Below, one piece after another: positions 43,026 to 50,340 of a stretch of DNA of 64,000 nt. The stretch comes from Ga0077560 sp046330435 (GTDB taxonomy: Bacteria; Actinomycetota; Thermoleophilia; Miltoncostaeales; Miltoncostaeaceae), in NCBI GenBank assembly GCA_046330435.1, contig JAXLST010000005.1, positions 186,001-250,000 on the forward strand, in the 5' to 3' direction. Under the pieces are notes generated by a model. It had not been told where the DNA came from and searched no databases. It saw only the letters and a list, made by a program, of their open reading frames with translations. A program made the position numbers and the translations under genes. The stretch's first letter is position 1, and each line of letters begins with the position of its first letter.

Positions 43026-43583
43026 GTGGTCCTGTCCGACCGGAGCATCCGAGAGCAGCTCGCCGCTGGGCGGCTCAAGATCGAGCCGTTCGACGAGGCG
43101 CTCATCCAGCCGTCGTCCATCGACGTGCGGGTCGCGCGCGAGTTCCGGGTGTTCCACAACAACCGGCAGCCGTTCATCGACGTGCGCAAGCCGTCGGCAG
43201 ACCTGACGGACGTCGTGAGTGTCGCGGACGACGAGCCGTTCATCCTCCACCCGGGCGAGTTCGTGCTGGGCTCCACCCTGGAGCGCGTCACGATCCCGGA
43301 CGACCTGGTCGCCCGCCTGGAGGGCAAGTCGAGCCTCGGCCGGCTGGGGCTGCTCATCCACTCGACCGCCGGGTACATCGACCCGGGCTGGGACGGGATG
43401 ATCACCCTCGAGCTCTCGAACGTCGCCCGGCTGCCCATCACGATCTACCCGGGCATGCCCATCGGGCAGATCTCGTTCCTCACGCTCACCACGCCGGTGG
43501 ACACGCCCTACCGGGGCAAGTACCTGGGCCAGGAGGGCCCCACGGCGAGCGAGTACTACAAGAACTTCCCCGACCGGGACTGA
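43026..43583 (+). CDS. dcd: dCTP deaminase, bifunctional dUMP-forming type
   Basis: A 185-residue enzyme. LSDRSIREQLAAGRLKIEPF, IQPSSIDVRVAREFRVFHN, FILHPGEFVLGSTLE, the catalytic EGKSSLGRLGLLIHSTAGYI and DPGWDGMITLELSNVARLPI match the mycobacterial/archaeal DCD-DUT group. That group converts dCTP directly to dUMP, both deaminating and removing pyrophosphate. GTG start is chosen by family alignment; a longer frame from 42996 is less likely. Confidence 0.92.
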   Translation: MVLSDRSIREQLAAGRLKIEPFDEALIQPSSIDVRVAREFRVFHNNRQPFIDVRKPSADLTDVVSVADDEPFILHPGEFVLGSTLERVTIPDDLVARLEGKSSLGRLGLLIHSTAGYIDPGWDGMITLELSNVARLPITIYPGMPIGQISFLTLTTPVDTPYRGKYLGQEGPTASEYYKNFPDRD

Positions 43584-43586
43584 GGT

Positions 43587-44006
43587 TCAGCGGCGGCCCT
43601 GGCGCCCGGGCCGCAGCCAGGAGTTCGCCAGCCAGCCGCCCGCGAGCGCGGCGGCGAGGGCCGCGGCGGCGGCGGTGAGGGTGTCGGTGTGGCCGCCCGG
43701 GGTGAGCGACGGCGGATCGGGTCCGCCGAGCCCGTCGGCGATGGCGGAGAGCACCACGAACCCGACCCACATCGCGTGGCCGACGGCCCACGACGCCAGC
43801 GCGTGCGCGGCGCGGCGGTCGATGGTCCGGACGCCCGCGAGGAACCCGCCCACGGCGAAGGCGGCGCACGTGATCACGAGCCGCGACGCCATCTCGCGCC
43901 GGGATCCGGTCATCAGCCCGATGGCGCCCACCAGCCCGCCCCACGCGGCCGCGATGGGGTCAAGCCGGCTCGCACCGCGTCGACGCGAGGCGCTCACAGC
44001 GCGCAT
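43587..44006 (-). CDS. membrane protein, function unknown
   Basis: A 139-residue protein with about four hydrophobic segments (residues 18-36, 43-60, 70-90 and 110-130). Basic residues lie at the N-terminus (SRRRGASR) and C-terminus (RPGRQGRR). It lies 3 bases after the dcd stop in the opposite direction and is divergent from tatA. No family recognised. Confidence 0.6.
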   Translation of the reverse strand: MRAVSASRRRGASRLDPIAAAWGGLVGAIGLMTGSRREMASRLVITCAAFAVGGFLAGVRTIDRRAAHALASWAVGHAMWVGFVVLSAIADGLGGPDPPSLTPGGHTDTLTAAAAALAAALAGGWLANSWLRPGRQGRR

Positions 44007-44065
44007 GGTACCCTGACCCGACGGGTCGTCCGGCCCGTTCGACCCCTCACGTTCCGAGGTCTTCG

Positions 44066-44266
44066 ATGGACTTCTCGCCCATCCAGCTGCTCATCGTGCT
44101 GCTGATCGTGCTGGTCGTCTTCGGGGCCAAGCGCCTTCCGGAGATCGGCCGCAGCATGGGGTCCAGCGCCCGGGAGTTCAAGAAGGGCATCACCGGCGAG
44201 GACGAGGGCTCCTCCTCGGCCTCCTCGGTGCAGCGCTCCGAGCCCAACGACGCCGAGCGCCCCTGA
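44066..44266 (+). CDS. tatA: Sec-independent translocase subunit TatA
   Basis: A 66-residue protein. It has a single N-terminal helix (IQLLIVLLIVLVVFG), the hinge FGAKRLPEIGRSMGS, an amphipathic helix with SAREFKKGI and a Ser/Glu-rich tail. It forms the pore-like component for folded Tat substrates. tatC lies 4.5 kb away on the other strand, beyond the tRNA-borne island. A Tat-type signal is carried by the dioxygenase gene next to tatC. Confidence 0.9.
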   Translation: MDFSPIQLLIVLLIVLVVFGAKRLPEIGRSMGSSAREFKKGITGEDEGSSSASSVQRSEPNDAERP

Positions 44267-44267
44267 C

Positions 44268-45578
44268 CTGATCCTGCGGGCGGCCCGGGTCATCCCGGTC
44301 GCCGCCGCCCCCATCGCCGGCGCCGCGGTCGCGGTGCGCGGGGGGCGCATCGCCGCGGTCGGCCCCGCCGCCGACGTGGCGGCCGAGCACCCGGACCTCC
44401 CCGTGGAGGACCTGGGCGACGTCCTGCTCGCGCCGGGCTTCGTGGACGTCCACTGCCACACCGAGTGGAGCCTGTCCGGGGGCGTGGCGGCCGGGCCCGG
44501 GTTCGCCCGGTGGCTCCGCGCGTTCCTGGAGGCGATGGTCCTGTCCGGCTGGTCCGGGCACCGCGCCGCCGCGGACCTCGCGGTGCTCGCCGCGGTGCGG
44601 GCCGGCACGACGACCCTGTGCGACCAGGGCCCGCACGGGGCCGGCGTGGACGCGGCGTCGGCGGCCGGGGTGCGGGCCGTGGTGTGCCTGGAGGCCTTCG
44701 GGGAGACGGCGGACCCGGTGGGGCCCCTCGCCGAGCGCGTCGCCGCGCTGGTGTCGCGGGCGGGCCCGCTCGTGACGGTCGGCGTCTCTCCGCACGCCCC
44801 GTACTCGGCGGGCCCGGCGCTGTGGGAGGCGCTGGCCGCGCACGAGGTCCTCGCGGGGATGCCGTGGACCACGCATATCGCCGAGTCGCGCGATGAGGAA
44901 CTGGCGATCGCCGGGGAGGACGGCCCCCTCACCGAGGCGATGCTGGCGGTGGGCGCCGGGCCCAGGCGGTGGGCGGGACCGCCGGGCGCGTCGGTCGTCG
45001 CCCGGATGGCCGCCGCCGGGGCGCTGCGCGACGGGCTGGTGGCCGCCCACTGCGTCCGGCTCGCGCCGGACGACCCCGCGCTGCTGGCGGCCGCCGGCGT
45101 CAGGGTCGCGCACTGCCCGGTGTCGAACTCCCGCCTCGGCTGCGGCCGCATGCCGCTGGAGGCGCTGGACGCCGCCGGGGTGACGGTGGGCCTCGGCACC
45201 GACAGCCCGGGGTCCGCGGGCGCCTACGACGTGCGGGCCGAGGCCCGCGCGTGCGAGGTCCTGCAGGGGGCCACCGGCGCGCCGCCGTCCGCCGCCCGGC
45301 TCGTGGAGCTCGCGACCCTCGGGGGCGCCCGGGTGCTCGGGATGGACGACGTGATCGGCAGCATCGAGCCGGGCAAGTCCGCGGACCTCGTGGCGGTGCT
45401 GCCCGCGGCCGGCGCGGGCCTGGCGGGTGACCCCTGCGAGGCGCTGCTGCGGGCCGATTCGCGCGTGCTGCACTCGTGGGTGGCGGGGCGGCGGCTGCTG
45501 CGCGACGGCGCGTCGTGCACCCTCGACGGCGGGCGCATCGAAGCCGTTGCCGCCGAGGCTCGCCGGGACCTGTGTTAG
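44268..45578 (+). CDS. amidohydrolase (TRZ/ATZ type), candidate aminofutalosine deaminase
   Basis: A metal-dependent hydrolase with GFVDVHCHTEWSL (HxH metal site), a central VGVSPHAPYS, HIAESRDEEL with the third histidine, AHCVRLAPDD, HCPVSN and the metal Asp in GLGTDSPGS. Codons from 44268 encode DLILRAARVIPV-like residues that form the family's N-terminal strand. No ATG or GTG occurs there, so CTG 44268, two bases after the tatA stop, may be the start. GTG 44334 is the first common start codon and would drop that strand. The subgroup includes guanine, aminofutalosine and chlorohydrolase-type deaminases. The mqn genes here make aminofutalosine deamination (MqnX) a sensible guess. Confidence 0.8.
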   Translation: MILRAARVIPVAAAPIAGAAVAVRGGRIAAVGPAADVAAEHPDLPVEDLGDVLLAPGFVDVHCHTEWSLSGGVAAGPGFARWLRAFLEAMVLSGWSGHRAAADLAVLAAVRAGTTTLCDQGPHGAGVDAASAAGVRAVVCLEAFGETADPVGPLAERVAALVSRAGPLVTVGVSPHAPYSAGPALWEALAAHEVLAGMPWTTHIAESRDEELAIAGEDGPLTEAMLAVGAGPRRWAGPPGASVVARMAAAGALRDGLVAAHCVRLAPDDPALLAAAGVRVAHCPVSNSRLGCGRMPLEALDAAGVTVGLGTDSPGSAGAYDVRAEARACEVLQGATGAPPSAARLVELATLGGARVLGMDDVIGSIEPGKSADLVAVLPAAGAGLAGDPCEALLRADSRVLHSWVAGRRLLRDGASCTLDGGRIEAVAAEARRDLC

Positions 45579-45588
45579 CTTCCGGCCC

Positions 45589-46143
45589 GTGCTGCTGGAC
45601 GAGAAGCGCACCAAGCGCATCGTCAGGATCATCGCGATCCTCACCTCGATCGCCTTCGCGGGCGTCGGGGCGATCGTCATCGCCCTGGTGATCTTCGGCG
45701 GGAACCCCTCCGCCTCCGAGCAGCTGGTCAAGGACGCGAAGTCCGCCGTCAAGGAGTCGCCGAACGACGCCGAGGCGTGGAACCGGCTCGCCTCCGCGTA
45801 TCTGGCGGACAAGAAGTTCACGGACGCCCTCCCGGCCGCGAAGAAGGCCGTGAGCCTCGCGCCGAAGGACTTCAGCAACACGCAGGTGCTGGTGAGCGTG
45901 GAGACCCAGCTGGGCAACCCGGACGGCTCCATCACGGCCCTCCAGGAGTTCACCAAGCTGGTCCCCGACGAACCGCAGGCCTTCCTGCAGCTCGGGCAGC
46001 TCGCGCAGCAGCAGGGCCGGAACGCCCTGGCCCGCCTGTCGTACGCCGCGTATCTCAACCTCAACCCGGAGGGCGCCACCGCGGATGCCGTCCGGGAGGC
46101 GTTGAAGGGGCTTTCGACCCCCGCCGGCGCGACAACCCCCTGA
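45589..46143 (+). CDS. membrane-anchored TPR protein
   Basis: A 184-residue protein with a cytoplasmic basic stretch (DEKRTKRIVR), one transmembrane helix (IIAILTSIAFAGVGAIVIALVIF, seen over residues 11-33) and three to four TPR-like repeats. These include DAEAWNRLASAYLADKKFTD, ALPAAKKAVSLAPKDF and AFLQLGQLAQQQGRNALARL. It probably acts as a scaffold on the outer face. GTG start 10 bases after the amidohydrolase stop. The tRNA gene follows 32 bases after its stop. Confidence 0.8.
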   Translation: MLLDEKRTKRIVRIIAILTSIAFAGVGAIVIALVIFGGNPSASEQLVKDAKSAVKESPNDAEAWNRLASAYLADKKFTDALPAAKKAVSLAPKDFSNTQVLVSVETQLGNPDGSITALQEFTKLVPDEPQAFLQLGQLAQQQGRNALARLSYAAYLNLNPEGATADAVREALKGLSTPAGATTP

Positions 46144-46175
46144 ACGTCCAGTCGCCCGTCCGGTAACATTCCCCC

Positions 46176-46292
<117 letters not shown>

Positions 46293-46385
46293 TGCCTGTT
46301 CTCGACAGGGCCTGTAGGAGTCGGGGGTCAACGACCGGATCAACCAGCGGGATCGGCGCGGCAGGTTCCGCGATAGCGTCAGCCC

Positions 46386-46757
46386 GTGAACCTCGACGAA
46401 CTGAAGGGGTGGTGGTTCCTCGGGCTCTTGGTCCTCATCGCAGCCGTCATTGGCGGCGGCTGGCTCTGGATCGAGCACGGGGACACCATCAAGGTGCTCT
46501 TGGTGATGGCGATGGTCGGGGCCGGCATCTACTTGGGGCGGGGCCTTCTGCCCGAAAAGAAGCCTCCACCTCGGCCGCTGACGCTGGAAGACGTCCAGAA
46601 CGACCTCGACGCGCTTCGAGACTACGTCGAAGACGAGCTGTCGAAGATCAAGCAGTCCGTCAACCAGAATGAGTGGCGCACCGATGAGCAGCTCGCATCC
46701 CTCAACTGGCGGCTGAACTCGGTTGAGACGGACCTGGAGGACCTGAAGCCCGAGTAG
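46386..46757 (+). CDS. two-segment membrane protein with coiled coil
   Basis: A 123-residue protein starting at GTG. Two hydrophobic segments (WWFLGLLVLIAAVIGGGWLW at 9-28 and IKVLLVMAMVGAGIYLGRGL at 35-54) are followed by a Pro-rich link and a long charged helix (about 66-120). The helix is rich in Asp/Glu/Lys with heptad-like spacing, likely a cytoplasmic coiled coil. It is the first gene inside the tRNA-bounded element. Codon choice is more AT-tolerant than in flanking genes. No family recognised. Confidence 0.7.
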   Translation: MNLDELKGWWFLGLLVLIAAVIGGGWLWIEHGDTIKVLLVMAMVGAGIYLGRGLLPEKKPPPRPLTLEDVQNDLDALRDYVEDELSKIKQSVNQNEWRTDEQLASLNWRLNSVETDLEDLKPE

Positions 46758-46759
46758 CT

Positions 46760-46918
46760 TCAGGCGGCTCGACGCTCCAGAAGCACCCGGAACGCCTCCA
46801 CGTCGAAGCGGCGGTGACCACCAGCCGTCCACGTGGACGGCACCAGGCCACGACGAGCCCAGTCAGTGAGGGTGTCCACGGATACGGTGCGGCTGTCGGC
46901 GTCAACTAGTCCTGACAC
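46760..46918 (-). CDS. BldC/excisionase-like MerR-type DNA-binding protein
   Basis: A 52-residue protein read from GTG 46918. DTLTDWARRGLVPSTWTAGG followed by HRRFDVEAFRVLLERR matches the helix-turn-helix and the GGHRR wing of BldC-like and phage excisionase proteins (family usually 60-70 residues). The open frame continues upstream to 47044, but those residues are not like the family and overlap the next operon start. It faces away from that operon. In an integrated element it may be the excisionase or a regulator of the divergent operon. Confidence 0.65.
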   Translation of the reverse strand: MSGLVDADSRTVSVDTLTDWARRGLVPSTWTAGGHRRFDVEAFRVLLERRAA

Positions 46919-46961
46919 TCGACCCCACCAAGTCCGCCCTCTTAGGGTAGAAAGTGACATT

Positions 46962-47633
46962 GTGAGCGAACTAGCCATCCCGCGGCACCACCGACCTGCG
47001 TTCGAATTCTTGGGCAGCCTGCCGGAGGAGGATGTCCGTCGCATCGCGCAGGGCTTAGAAGCGCTAGATCCTCGGGCCGCCTTTGGGCAGCTCGTGGAGG
47101 CTCTGCGCAGCTTCCCGGAACTCGCGGACGCGAAGGTCTCCCCGGAGCAGCTTGCGAACGCGCTTCTGGGGCTGAGCGTTCAGTCCCACTTCTACGGGAT
47201 CAAGCCGAACAGCCTTGCCTCCGACATCGCCGGCTCTGGCGATCTGAGCCTCGATGGGGAGCAACGGTCCCGCCTCCAGTCGGCGTTGGAAGATATCCTC
47301 GCGGCGCCCGCGGTCTCGCTCACGGCTGCAGCGGGCGACGTGATGCGAGAGGCCGAGCGGCCCTTCCACGCAGCCCGGATCTTGACCGACATCCGACCGG
47401 TCTTCGGCAGTGACGTTGCGGAGTCGCCTGTCGGCGCGGGCCTCGCCTCCACACTCAAGATCACCTACTGGACGCCCGAGGGCACGCTCCAGAGCGTCTA
47501 CTTCACATTGGATCGCGAAGACCTGATCGCGCTTGGGCAGGTCGTTGGTCGTGCCATAGAGAAGGAAGACTCGGTCCGCCGCTGGATGGCGCCGCTCAAC
47601 GTGACCTGGTACGACCCAAGCCAGGAGGACTAG
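46962..47633 (+). CDS. island operon protein 1, function unknown
   Basis: A 223-residue protein. Residues 10-115 are mainly helical (PEEDVRRIAQGLEALDPRAA, LVEALRSFPEL, EQLANALLGLSVQSHFYG). Residues 136-210 form a separate alpha/beta region with AARILTDIRPVFGSDVAESP, GLASTLKITYW, SVYFTLDREDLIALGQVVG and RAIEKEDSVRRWM. From memory this C-terminal pattern occurs in a widespread uncharacterised bacterial family and vaguely resembles COMM-like domains; I cannot verify that. GTG 46962 is chosen since the frame upstream overlaps the opposite-strand gene. TAGGGT at 46944-46949 may be a -10 giving a very short leader. Its stop touches the next start (TAGTG). Confidence 0.72.
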   Translation: MSELAIPRHHRPAFEFLGSLPEEDVRRIAQGLEALDPRAAFGQLVEALRSFPELADAKVSPEQLANALLGLSVQSHFYGIKPNSLASDIAGSGDLSLDGEQRSRLQSALEDILAAPAVSLTAAAGDVMREAERPFHAARILTDIRPVFGSDVAESPVGAGLASTLKITYWTPEGTLQSVYFTLDREDLIALGQVVGRAIEKEDSVRRWMAPLNVTWYDPSQED

Positions 47634-48091
47634 TGCCCGAGATCGCCCTTCCGATCCCTGGAATCCCCACGCGGCGCTCCCAGGCATGGGGAAGGAGTAC
47701 CGGCTCAACCGTGGGGCCCTGGCGGATGAAGTCGGCCGGAGATCGGTCTGCCAGGCGAATGTGGAGCAAGTCGGCTCATCATTCCGCCGCTCCCACACAC
47801 GTGGAGATCGCGCCGGTCTTCATCCGACTGGCTGATGAGTGGGAGCGAGACACTCAGTTCACGTCATCCTTGACCGAGTGGCTCATTCATCCGGCTTTCA
47901 GGCGGATCCTTGCGCTTGGTCCGAATGCACTGCCGTTGCTTCTGCAGCGGTTCCGATCTGATCCGATCAGGTGGTTCTGGGCGCTTGAGCCCGTTGCTGG
48001 GGAGAACCCTGCCGAGGGCATCGAAGACCTCGACCAGGTGGTCGACACGTGGCTCTCATGGGCTGAGTCGAGGGGAATCCACCTGCCTTGA
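47633..48091 (+). CDS. island operon protein 2, function unknown
   Basis: A 152-residue reading from GTG 47633, coupled to the previous stop by one shared base. Only residues 57-152 look like an ordinary protein: VEIAPVFIRLADEWERDT, SSLTEWLIHPAFRRILALG, NALPLLLQRF, WFWALEPVAGENPAEG and DLDQVVDTWLSWAESRG. The first 56 residues are basic and low in structure. An in-frame GTG at 47801 would start exactly at the ordered part and give 96 residues. The core is helical with a buried-looking Trp-rich centre. It overlaps the third gene by 4 bases. Partner-like placement between two other small proteins suggests a complex. Confidence 0.68.
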   Translation: MPEIALPIPGIPTRRSQAWGRSTGSTVGPWRMKSAGDRSARRMWSKSAHHSAAPTHVEIAPVFIRLADEWERDTQFTSSLTEWLIHPAFRRILALGPNALPLLLQRFRSDPIRWFWALEPVAGENPAEGIEDLDQVVDTWLSWAESRGIHLP

Positions 48092-48540
48092 GCAACATGT
48101 CACTGGACTTCCCGAACCTCGCCGGAAACTTCCAGCTGACGAGCCCGGTCAACCGCCGATACAACTGCATCGCTTGGGCAGCTGGCCGAACGGACCGCTG
48201 GTGGTGGCCGGCCTTTACTGCGGGCGGACACCTCGCTCCCGGTTACTACTGGCCTCCGGGCGCCCCGACCGACGACCGCCTGAGCAGCTTCGAGGTGGCG
48301 TTCGAGACGTTGGGGTACAGACGCTGCAACGACGGAACGCTCGAAGCGGAGCTTGAGAAGGTCGCCCTCTACGCAACTGACGGACGTGTCCTTCACGCTG
48401 CTCGACAGCTGCCGGATGGAGCGTGGACGAGCAAGCTCGGTCAGAACGTCGACATTGCGCACACGAGCCCTGAGGCCGTAGAGGGACCTGCGTACGGCCA
48501 AGCGGTCGCCTTCCTGTCGCGGCGGCGCACGGGGATCTGA
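48088..48540 (+). CDS. island operon protein 3, possible cysteine-hydrolase fold
   Basis: A 150-residue protein from TTG 48088 (overlapping the previous stop as TTGA; ATG 48097 is an alternative). YNCIAWAAGRTDRWWWP at residues 25-41 puts a cysteine (Cys27) at the start of a helix. Later come VLHAARQLPDGAWTSKLGQN (His103) and VDIAHTSPEAVEGPAYG (His125). A Cys in an N-C-I-A-W-A helix followed by a strand His is the layout of papain-like/NlpC hydrolases, so an amidase or peptidase toxin is conceivable. It resembles what I recall as DUF7689 proteins. Function unproven. Last gene of the island operon. Confidence 0.72.
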   Translation: MSNMSLDFPNLAGNFQLTSPVNRRYNCIAWAAGRTDRWWWPAFTAGGHLAPGYYWPPGAPTDDRLSSFEVAFETLGYRRCNDGTLEAELEKVALYATDGRVLHAARQLPDGAWTSKLGQNVDIAHTSPEAVEGPAYGQAVAFLSRRRTGI

Positions 48541-48672
48541 ACGTCAACGGAGAGTCAACGCCGCCAAGGGAAACGGCAGGAACTCCAGCGTTGGAAGCCG
48601 GGTCAGTTTCGACCGTCCCTGGGGAATGAGCGGTTCCACGGGGACCGTATGGAACTTCAGCGCTGTCCTCTT

Positions 48673-48752
48673 ATCCCAAGGTCGTAGGTTCGATCCCTAC
48701 ACGGCCCACTTCCTGGGAAGCCCGCACCGTGTGCGGGCTTTCGTCGTTCTGG
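48673..48752 (+). repeat. direct repeat, right attachment site (orphan tRNA-Lys 3' end)
   Basis: Copy of the tRNA-Lys 3' half and terminator (46213-46292) with no tRNA 5' half before it. The preceding 130 bases (48541-48672) hold no gene that I can support. They contain two GTCAACG-like boxes (48543 and 48553) that also occur left of the island genes near 46329, perhaps arm sites. Confidence 0.88.
48718..48740 (+). terminator. tRNA terminator, right copy
   Basis: The same 10-base stem as at 46258 with a CGT loop and the same trailing TCGTCGTTCT. It now separates the island from tatC. Confidence 0.75.
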
Positions 48753-48759
48753 GGCCCGG

Positions 48760-49530
48760 TCAGGCGGCCGGCAGCGCCTCGCCCCGTGCCCGGGCCGTCC
48801 CGAACCGGGCGGCCAGGGCCACGCCGACGGCGTAGAGCACCAGCTGCGGGGCGAGCAGCAGCATCATGCTCAGCGGGTCGCCGCCCGGCAGGAGCGCCGC
48901 GACCGCCGCCATGACCACCAGCCCGATGCGCCACTGCCGGCGGTACAGGCCGGCCGAGGCGACCCCCAGGCGCGCGAGGGCGAGCATCGCCACCGGCACC
49001 TCGAACAGCAGCCCCGACGCCAGGAGCATTGTCGTCGCGAAGCCGAAGTACTCCCCCGCCCGCACCTGCGCGTCGAACGTGCCCTCCCCGAATCCCAGCA
49101 GGAACCGCAGGGCCACCGGGAGCACCACCGCGTAGCCGAACGCCACGCCCGCGACGAACAGCCCGCACAGCCCGGAGACGACGGCCACCATCACGCGGCG
49201 CGACTGGTCGGCCACCGCCGGGATGACGAACGCGTACAGCTGGTAGAGCCACACCGGCAGGGCCACCAGCACCGCCGCCCACAGCGTGACCTTCAGGACC
49301 GTCATGAACGGCTCCGTCGGCGACAGCGTCACCAGGCGGTCGTGTCCGTCCGGCAGGGGCGCCGTGAGCGCGTCCACCAGCTGCGCGTGCACCGCGTACA
49401 TCGCCGCGAAGGCCGCCACGAGTGCCACCACGCCGACCATCAGGCGGCGCCGCAGCTCGTCGAGGTGGTCGACCGCGGTCATCCGCTCGTCACGGCCGGC
49501 GCGGCGCGGGATCAGGGGGATGCGCGTCAC
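48760..49530 (-). CDS. tatC: Sec-independent translocase subunit TatC
   Basis: A 256-residue membrane protein with six helices. Begins with the conserved DHLDELRRRLM, followed by SPTEPFMTVLKVTLW, LPVWLYQLYAFVIPAV, FGYAVVLPVALRFLLGF and EVPVAMLALARLGV. It binds twin-arginine signal peptides. The start is GTG 49530, placed by AGGAGGT upstream. The gene ends 8 bases from the right repeat of the tRNA-borne element. Confidence 0.92.
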   Translation of the reverse strand: MTRIPLIPRRAGRDERMTAVDHLDELRRRLMVGVVALVAAFAAMYAVHAQLVDALTAPLPDGHDRLVTLSPTEPFMTVLKVTLWAAVLVALPVWLYQLYAFVIPAVADQSRRVMVAVVSGLCGLFVAGVAFGYAVVLPVALRFLLGFGEGTFDAQVRAGEYFGFATTMLLASGLLFEVPVAMLALARLGVASAGLYRRQWRIGLVVMAAVAALLPGGDPLSMMLLLAPQLVLYAVGVALAARFGTARARGEALPAA

Positions 49531-49712
49531 TCTCAAGACCTCCTGGGGTGGACGGGATGTGAGGGGCCTACGGGCGCCGGCGCCGCGCGGATCACCCGGG
49601 CGTCGGCGTGCGACACCGGGTGATCCGGTCCGGGGGGCGGCACGAAGAACGGCCCGTACCGGGGGCCACGGGGCACCCGGGACCAGGTCGAACCCCACAC
49701 AGGAGACATCCG

Positions 49713-50300
49713 ATGACCGACGTCAACCGCGCGCAGTTCCTCACCCGCGGCGCCGCGGGCGGCCTCGCCCTCGTCGCCGGCGGATCCGTCCTCGGCCTCG
49801 CCGCCGGGCAGGCGACCGCCGCCACCGCCGCAGGCGACGTGGCGATCGCCAAGCTCGCCGCGACCGCGGAGCTGCTCGCCGTGGACTTCTACTCCCGGGC
49901 CATCGCCTCGCGGAAGTTCGTGGGCGACGAGCGCGACTACCTCATCGACGCCCGCCGCAACGAGCGCGACCACTACCGCGCGCTCGCCAAGGTCCTGGGT
50001 TCCGGCGCCCCGAAGGGCGTGCGCTTCCAGTACCCCGACGGCGCGTTCGCGAGCCGGAAGTCCATCGCCAAGCTCGGCGTGGCGCTGGAGACCGCGTTCG
50101 TGGGTGCCTACCTCGGCGCCGTCACCGCCCTCAAGAGCAACGACCTCAAGGGCGTGGCCGCGCAGATCGGCGCGAGCGAGGCCCAGCACCTGTCGGTGTT
50201 CTCCGACATCGCGCTGGACGACCCGGTCGGGATCTCGTTCCCGAAGGCCCTCACCGCCGCCCAGGCGACGAAGGCCGTCACCCCGTTCCTGGCGGCGTGA
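49713..50300 (+). CDS. exported ferritin-like domain protein
   Basis: A 195-residue protein with an N-terminal signal-like segment (RAQFLTRGAAGGLALVAGGS, then VLGLAAGQATAA). After it comes a four-helix bundle region (AELLAVDFYSRAIASRKFVG, EERDYLIDARRNERDHYRAL-like, LETAFVGAYLGAVTAL, ASEAQHLSVFSDIAL). The spacing of Glu/Asp and His in these helices fits the Ferritin_2 type. Metal binding is likely but not certain. ATG preceded by AGGAGA. Confidence 0.8.
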   Translation: MTDVNRAQFLTRGAAGGLALVAGGSVLGLAAGQATAATAAGDVAIAKLAATAELLAVDFYSRAIASRKFVGDERDYLIDARRNERDHYRALAKVLGSGAPKGVRFQYPDGAFASRKSIAKLGVALETAFVGAYLGAVTALKSNDLKGVAAQIGASEAQHLSVFSDIALDDPVGISFPKALTAAQATKAVTPFLAA

Positions 50301-50340
50301 CCCGGCGCGGTGGGGGCGCCCGGGGCGCTCTACCGCGGGC

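Noticed and set aside
47686..47835. Alternative 49-codon frame starting ATG inside the first part of island protein 2
   Set aside because: Short, no ribosome site and no recognisable motif, though it keeps open the idea of a decayed gene there.
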